In this document: positions 18,270 through 20,993 of the stretch, one piece after another
Position numbering within the stretch: position 1 is the stretch's first letter
Layout of the letters: each line of letters begins with the position of its first letter
Assembly: GCA_021014945.1 (NCBI GenBank)
Contig: MU266701.1
Location: forward strand, 1 to 20,993
Reading direction: 5' to 3'
DNA length: 20,993 nucleotides
DNA from: Leucogyrophana mollusca
Lineage: Eukaryota > Basidiomycota > Agaricomycetes > Boletales
Position numbers and translations under genes: made by a program
The notes under the pieces: model-generated
Database searches by the model: none
What the model was told of the DNA's origin: nothing
Seen by the model: only the letters and a program-made list of their open reading frames with translations

Positions 18270-20005
18270 CTACGCAAAATCAAGGACTTCAATGTAAGGT
18301 GCAACTCCGCACAGATTGTTTGTATATCTCCAGCAAAGACGTCCACGAGGATCATGAAACCCGATTACGAGAGGCGGACCGTACTGCGGTAGCGGAGGTA
18401 AGTCCAGTTTTCTCATGTCTCCACCCACCTCAACAGTGGAAGACTCGCGGTTTACTTTCAGCCGGAGTATAAATCCGAAAACTTCAAAGCTGATTGTCCT
18501 ACCACTCGTCGTACGCAACAACGTCACGAATCTTCCATGAGCCTCTCCGTTATTCCCTACGAGCCTCAACGGCGGGGGACGGATCGTGTCCGACAAAGTG
18601 AAATCGGGGATGGCGTCGTGGTGCTCAATTCGACAACGGATAGCGCTAGGCCCCTCGGAATGAGATAGAGTGATATTTGCGACAGTAAGGTTCGTGTACA
18701 GTTCGTTCCTGTTCGGATCGATTCTGTACGATTCGTTGACACCAAGGGCGATCTGGGTTTCGCCAGTCTCGAGGTTTCTCCATTCCCATAGGGTGGGACC
18801 TTGGGTGAGTTCTGCAGTAAAAAATACCCCTTGGTGGGTAGAGCGAAGGAGAAGCGGTTCTGGCTGTGCCATTGGCTCGTGCGTGGGGGGTATTGGATAG
18901 GCTTTGATAAAGTTTTGAGACGTCCACGACCCATCCCCATTGTAGGATCGGGATGGATGCGATGTTAGGATATAATCGGTGGATATGTGCACCCGTGAAT
19001 GCACAGCGAACGTTGGCGGCTTCATGAGCGAGCATTTTTAAATGGCTCAACCTTAATACATCAGTGGGCCCACTCACATGCATACCTTCTGAAAGATGGT
19101 GCGGTGCGGGAAGGCTGTATAGATGATAGGATTCAGTATTCATGATCACCATCCTATCTGATCCAGGGGTATATCCCTTTGCATGGATGACTAGAAGACG
19201 AGGTCCAATGAAAACCTCGTCCAACGGCATCGACTCGAGATTGATTTCTCTAACCAGAGACAACTCGACCGATGACGTTGAATTCGACGGTATGTTGGGG
19301 TCGGGTAGGGAGGAAAATTTGAAGACTTTACTATGGGGGCGTAACGCCTGTAAGCATGTGCCTTGCCTCACAGAGCGGGCGCCACATACATGACATCTGA
19401 CGGTCCTAGGGATTCTTCGCTTGATTTCCTGCGTTCCCAGATTAAGGCGAAGGCCAAAGGCTCTCCGCCAGGGCTAGTTGTCTCCAAGCACCTGAAGTGC
19501 TGTATATCCGCCCCACTCGCAGCAAAGTGAACGCGGGTTGGATTTACCTCGCCTCCCCGGGCATCTAGATCGTAACAAAGGACCTCGTTTCGTCCGCCTG
19601 CCAGGATCCACCTCCCAAAAACAAGGTAGAACTGTCTACCGCCTGCAGCCAGCGTCACTTTATGTGAAGTGATAGGCGACGCTACCTGGGGCGGCCAGTT
19701 GCGTTCAACTTTTGCCGTGGTGATCAGGCCATATTCAAGTTGCTGCGTGGATTGCCAGGTGAAGGGCCCAGGTGGGCGAGGCAAGGCGGATTGACTGTAG
19801 GCATCGTGCCAGACAGCTCGGTGTTGTGTGACTTGGAACAGCCGCTGGGAAACCTGTTGATATGTTACCGTCGAGGTGAGTATTGCCAGTGGTCGGGCCT
19901 AGGAGCGCGGAGACCTGTTACCTGACGAAGATGGATAATGTCTACCACGTTCAGAAATGCGATAATGTTGTAGAGAATATCGACAGGTAGTGTGTCGACC
20001 ATCAT
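18270..20005 (-). CDS. F-box domain protein
   Basis: Four exons on the minus strand: 20005-19922, 19853-19395 (3' edge uncertain), 19347-19078 and 19019-18270, giving about 520 residues. The N-terminus LPVDILYNIIAFLNVVDIIH continues across the first intron into LRQVSQRLFQVTQHRAVWHD, a textbook F-box at about residues 6-45. The rest shows beta-rich repeats of the kind seen in agaricomycete F-box proteins (FYLVFGRWILAGGRNEVLCY, DEVFIGPRLLVIHAKGY), with no LRRs. Known: F-box proteins recruit targets to SCF ubiquitin ligases through Skp1; the target is unknown. The second intron is odd: a 47-base intron from 19394 needs a GTCATG donor, the alternative GTGGCG donor leaves only 38 bases, and the strong GTATGT donor between them breaks the frame. 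Two adjacent ATGs (20005, 20002) can start it; a stop lies just upstream. Confidence 0.82.
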
Positions 20006-20253
20006 GCATCATGTCCGGCAGCCTGGTATTGCACACAGTCAGAAAAGACCTCACACTGGTGTCGGTGGTGGTGGCGGTAGTAGGTGGAGAGTGAGATTGG
20101 CCACCAGCGTTAACTTGCCATGTTCGTTCTTACGGCTCCCCGTGATAGGCACACATCCAAATGCTCCTTCTGATGTTCCTAGCGCTGGTGCTCAGCGCGT
20201 CTACTATATAGCGCTTCTAATGCTATCAATGGCAGGGCCCCAGTTTCTCACCC
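20006..20253. promoter_or_regulatory. Divergent promoter region, F-box / DUF6535 copy B, with TATA box
   Basis: 248 bases between divergent starts. TATATA at 20205-20210 lies 49 bases upstream of the copy B ATG. A G-rich GGTGG-type stretch at about 20061-20083 is the only other visible structure. Confidence 0.5.
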
Positions 20254-20671
20254 ATGGCAGTCATCACGGAAGATGCTGCCCCCCCAGCTCAAACAGGCCA
20301 CCAAGCTTCGGACTCTAGCAACCGCCAACATGCGGACAGTGGACAGTCAGGAATCGGGACGGATGGCACTCAGTGAGAGAAAAGCGTATCTTCTCTCCTC
20401 GTACTCATTGTCTTCCAGGTCGCACCAGCTCCTGGAGCAAATACTCCAAACCCTCAAGGGATCCTCGATCGCCCAACAGAGCGGTAACGATCCCAAATCT
20501 CGTTTCTGGGCGACATACAAACGCGAGGCAGAAGATTATGACTCGGAATTCCTTGAGAAGTACAAGGACGACATGGACATCGTCCTGATTTTCGTGAGCG
20601 TTTTGCCGCATCAGGAAAATCCCTCTTCACCAATTCGACGAAATCACGCACAATTCTATCGAATGTGCTAG
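20254..20671 (+). pseudogene. Truncated DUF6535-domain gene (copy B)
   Basis: Exon 1 (20254-20372) begins with an ATG in good context (ACCCATGG) and encodes about 40 polar residues. A 46-base intron (20373-20418) with GTGAGA donor and TTCCAG acceptor joins in frame to exon 2 (20419-20593), which carries the start of the DUF6535 domain: FWATYKREAEDYDSEFLEKY then KDDMDIVLIF. In this family the next exon begins AGLFSAV; here the GTGAGC donor after VLIF is intact but no such exon follows in the remaining 400 bases. Unspliced reading ends at a TAG at 20669-20671, giving about 123 residues. Exons, first intron and promoter look healthy, so the damage is a clean 3' truncation. It pairs with copy A (2230-3090) at the other end of the window, in inverted orientation. 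A distant 3' exon beyond a long intron cannot be fully excluded. Confidence 0.7.
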
Positions 20672-20993
20672 ATTGTGTAACATTCCACCAATAAAACTTT
20701 TGCTTTGGTGCCGTTCAAATATATGAAAATGGCGTCAATCGTCTTGCAATTGTGTGCAATTGTCGCGAAAGGGTGCGGGTTTTCGAGGATTGCTGACGGT
20801 TTTCTGGAATGGATCACACCATGATATACACGAAATAGAATTAGATTGTGATTAATCAAGGGGTATCGTTTTGTACGTGGATCACAGAAAGGAGTGTCAA
20901 GTGGAATACTAAGAGATAAAAAGAGAATTGCGAGCCTCGATCATCCGTTTCTCGGCCTTGAGCGCCGGGTGTCAATCCTCTGCCATGCCATCC
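20672..20993. other. Right-edge stretch without a recognisable gene
   Basis: 322 AT-rich bases after the truncated DUF6535 fragment. On the minus strand, 20993 to about 20920 could encode the last residues of a gene beyond the edge (for example LKAEKRMIEARNSLFIS before a stop), but nothing confirms it. Confidence 0.35.

Noticed and set aside
1..20993. CRISPR arrays, phage or intact transposable elements
   Set aside because: No spaced direct repeats, no transposase or reverse transcriptase text, and no long terminal or inverted repeats bounding an element were seen; the organism is eukaryotic.

Overview
The window reads as genomic DNA of a filamentous basidiomycete, most likely an Agaricomycete. 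Genes are compact, on both strands, and cut by many short GT-AG introns, mostly about 46-72 bases. Two fragments carry a DUF6535-type domain and one gene is an F-box protein of a style familiar from mushroom-forming fungi. No operon, CRISPR array, phage or complete transposon was seen. All gene models were spliced by hand from reading-frame continuity, splice signals and family resemblance, so exon edges are predictions.

Layout. (1) 1-5.2 kb is gene-poor and worn: the 3' end of an unrecognised + strand gene (1-305), an F-box/LRR-like fragment right behind it (320-880), a decayed DUF6535 pseudogene on the - strand (about 3090-2230), and two long stretches with nothing recognisable. (2) 5.2-17.7 kb is an ordinary, well-packed gene block: a secreted LPMO-like (chitin-binding type-4) protein (+), an RMD1/Sif2 DUF155 protein (+), the splicing-related LSM8 (-), a triose-phosphate-translocator-family transporter (+), a 6-phosphofructo-2-kinase (-), a REF/Aly-type RNA-binding protein (-), a bHLH transcription factor (+) and a small four-helix membrane protein (+). 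(3) 17.9-21 kb holds a tRNA-Thr(AGU), an F-box protein (-), and a second, truncated DUF6535 copy (+) near the right edge.

The genes do not form an evident pathway. The middle block mixes housekeeping functions (U6 snRNA handling, mRNA export, fructose-2,6-bisphosphate metabolism, organelle or nuclear membrane biology, sugar-phosphate transport) arranged as divergent pairs (LSM8/transporter, Aly/bHLH, F-box/DUF6535) and convergent pairs (RMD1/LSM8, transporter/PFK-2). The flanks hold expanding, fast-turning fungal families (F-box, DUF6535) as fragments.

Most worth a second look: the PFK-2 protein reads R-S-G-Q where a working fructose-2,6-bisphosphatase has R-H-G-E, so it is predicted to be kinase-only; the two DUF6535 remnants lie in inverted orientation near both ends of the window and show different kinds of damage; the bHLH factor has a predicted class B (CACGTG) DNA-contact pattern and a CACGTG in its own upstream region; and a telomere-like GGGTTAGGGTTA motif sits upstream of PFK-2. 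I found no convincing previously undescribed multi-gene system.
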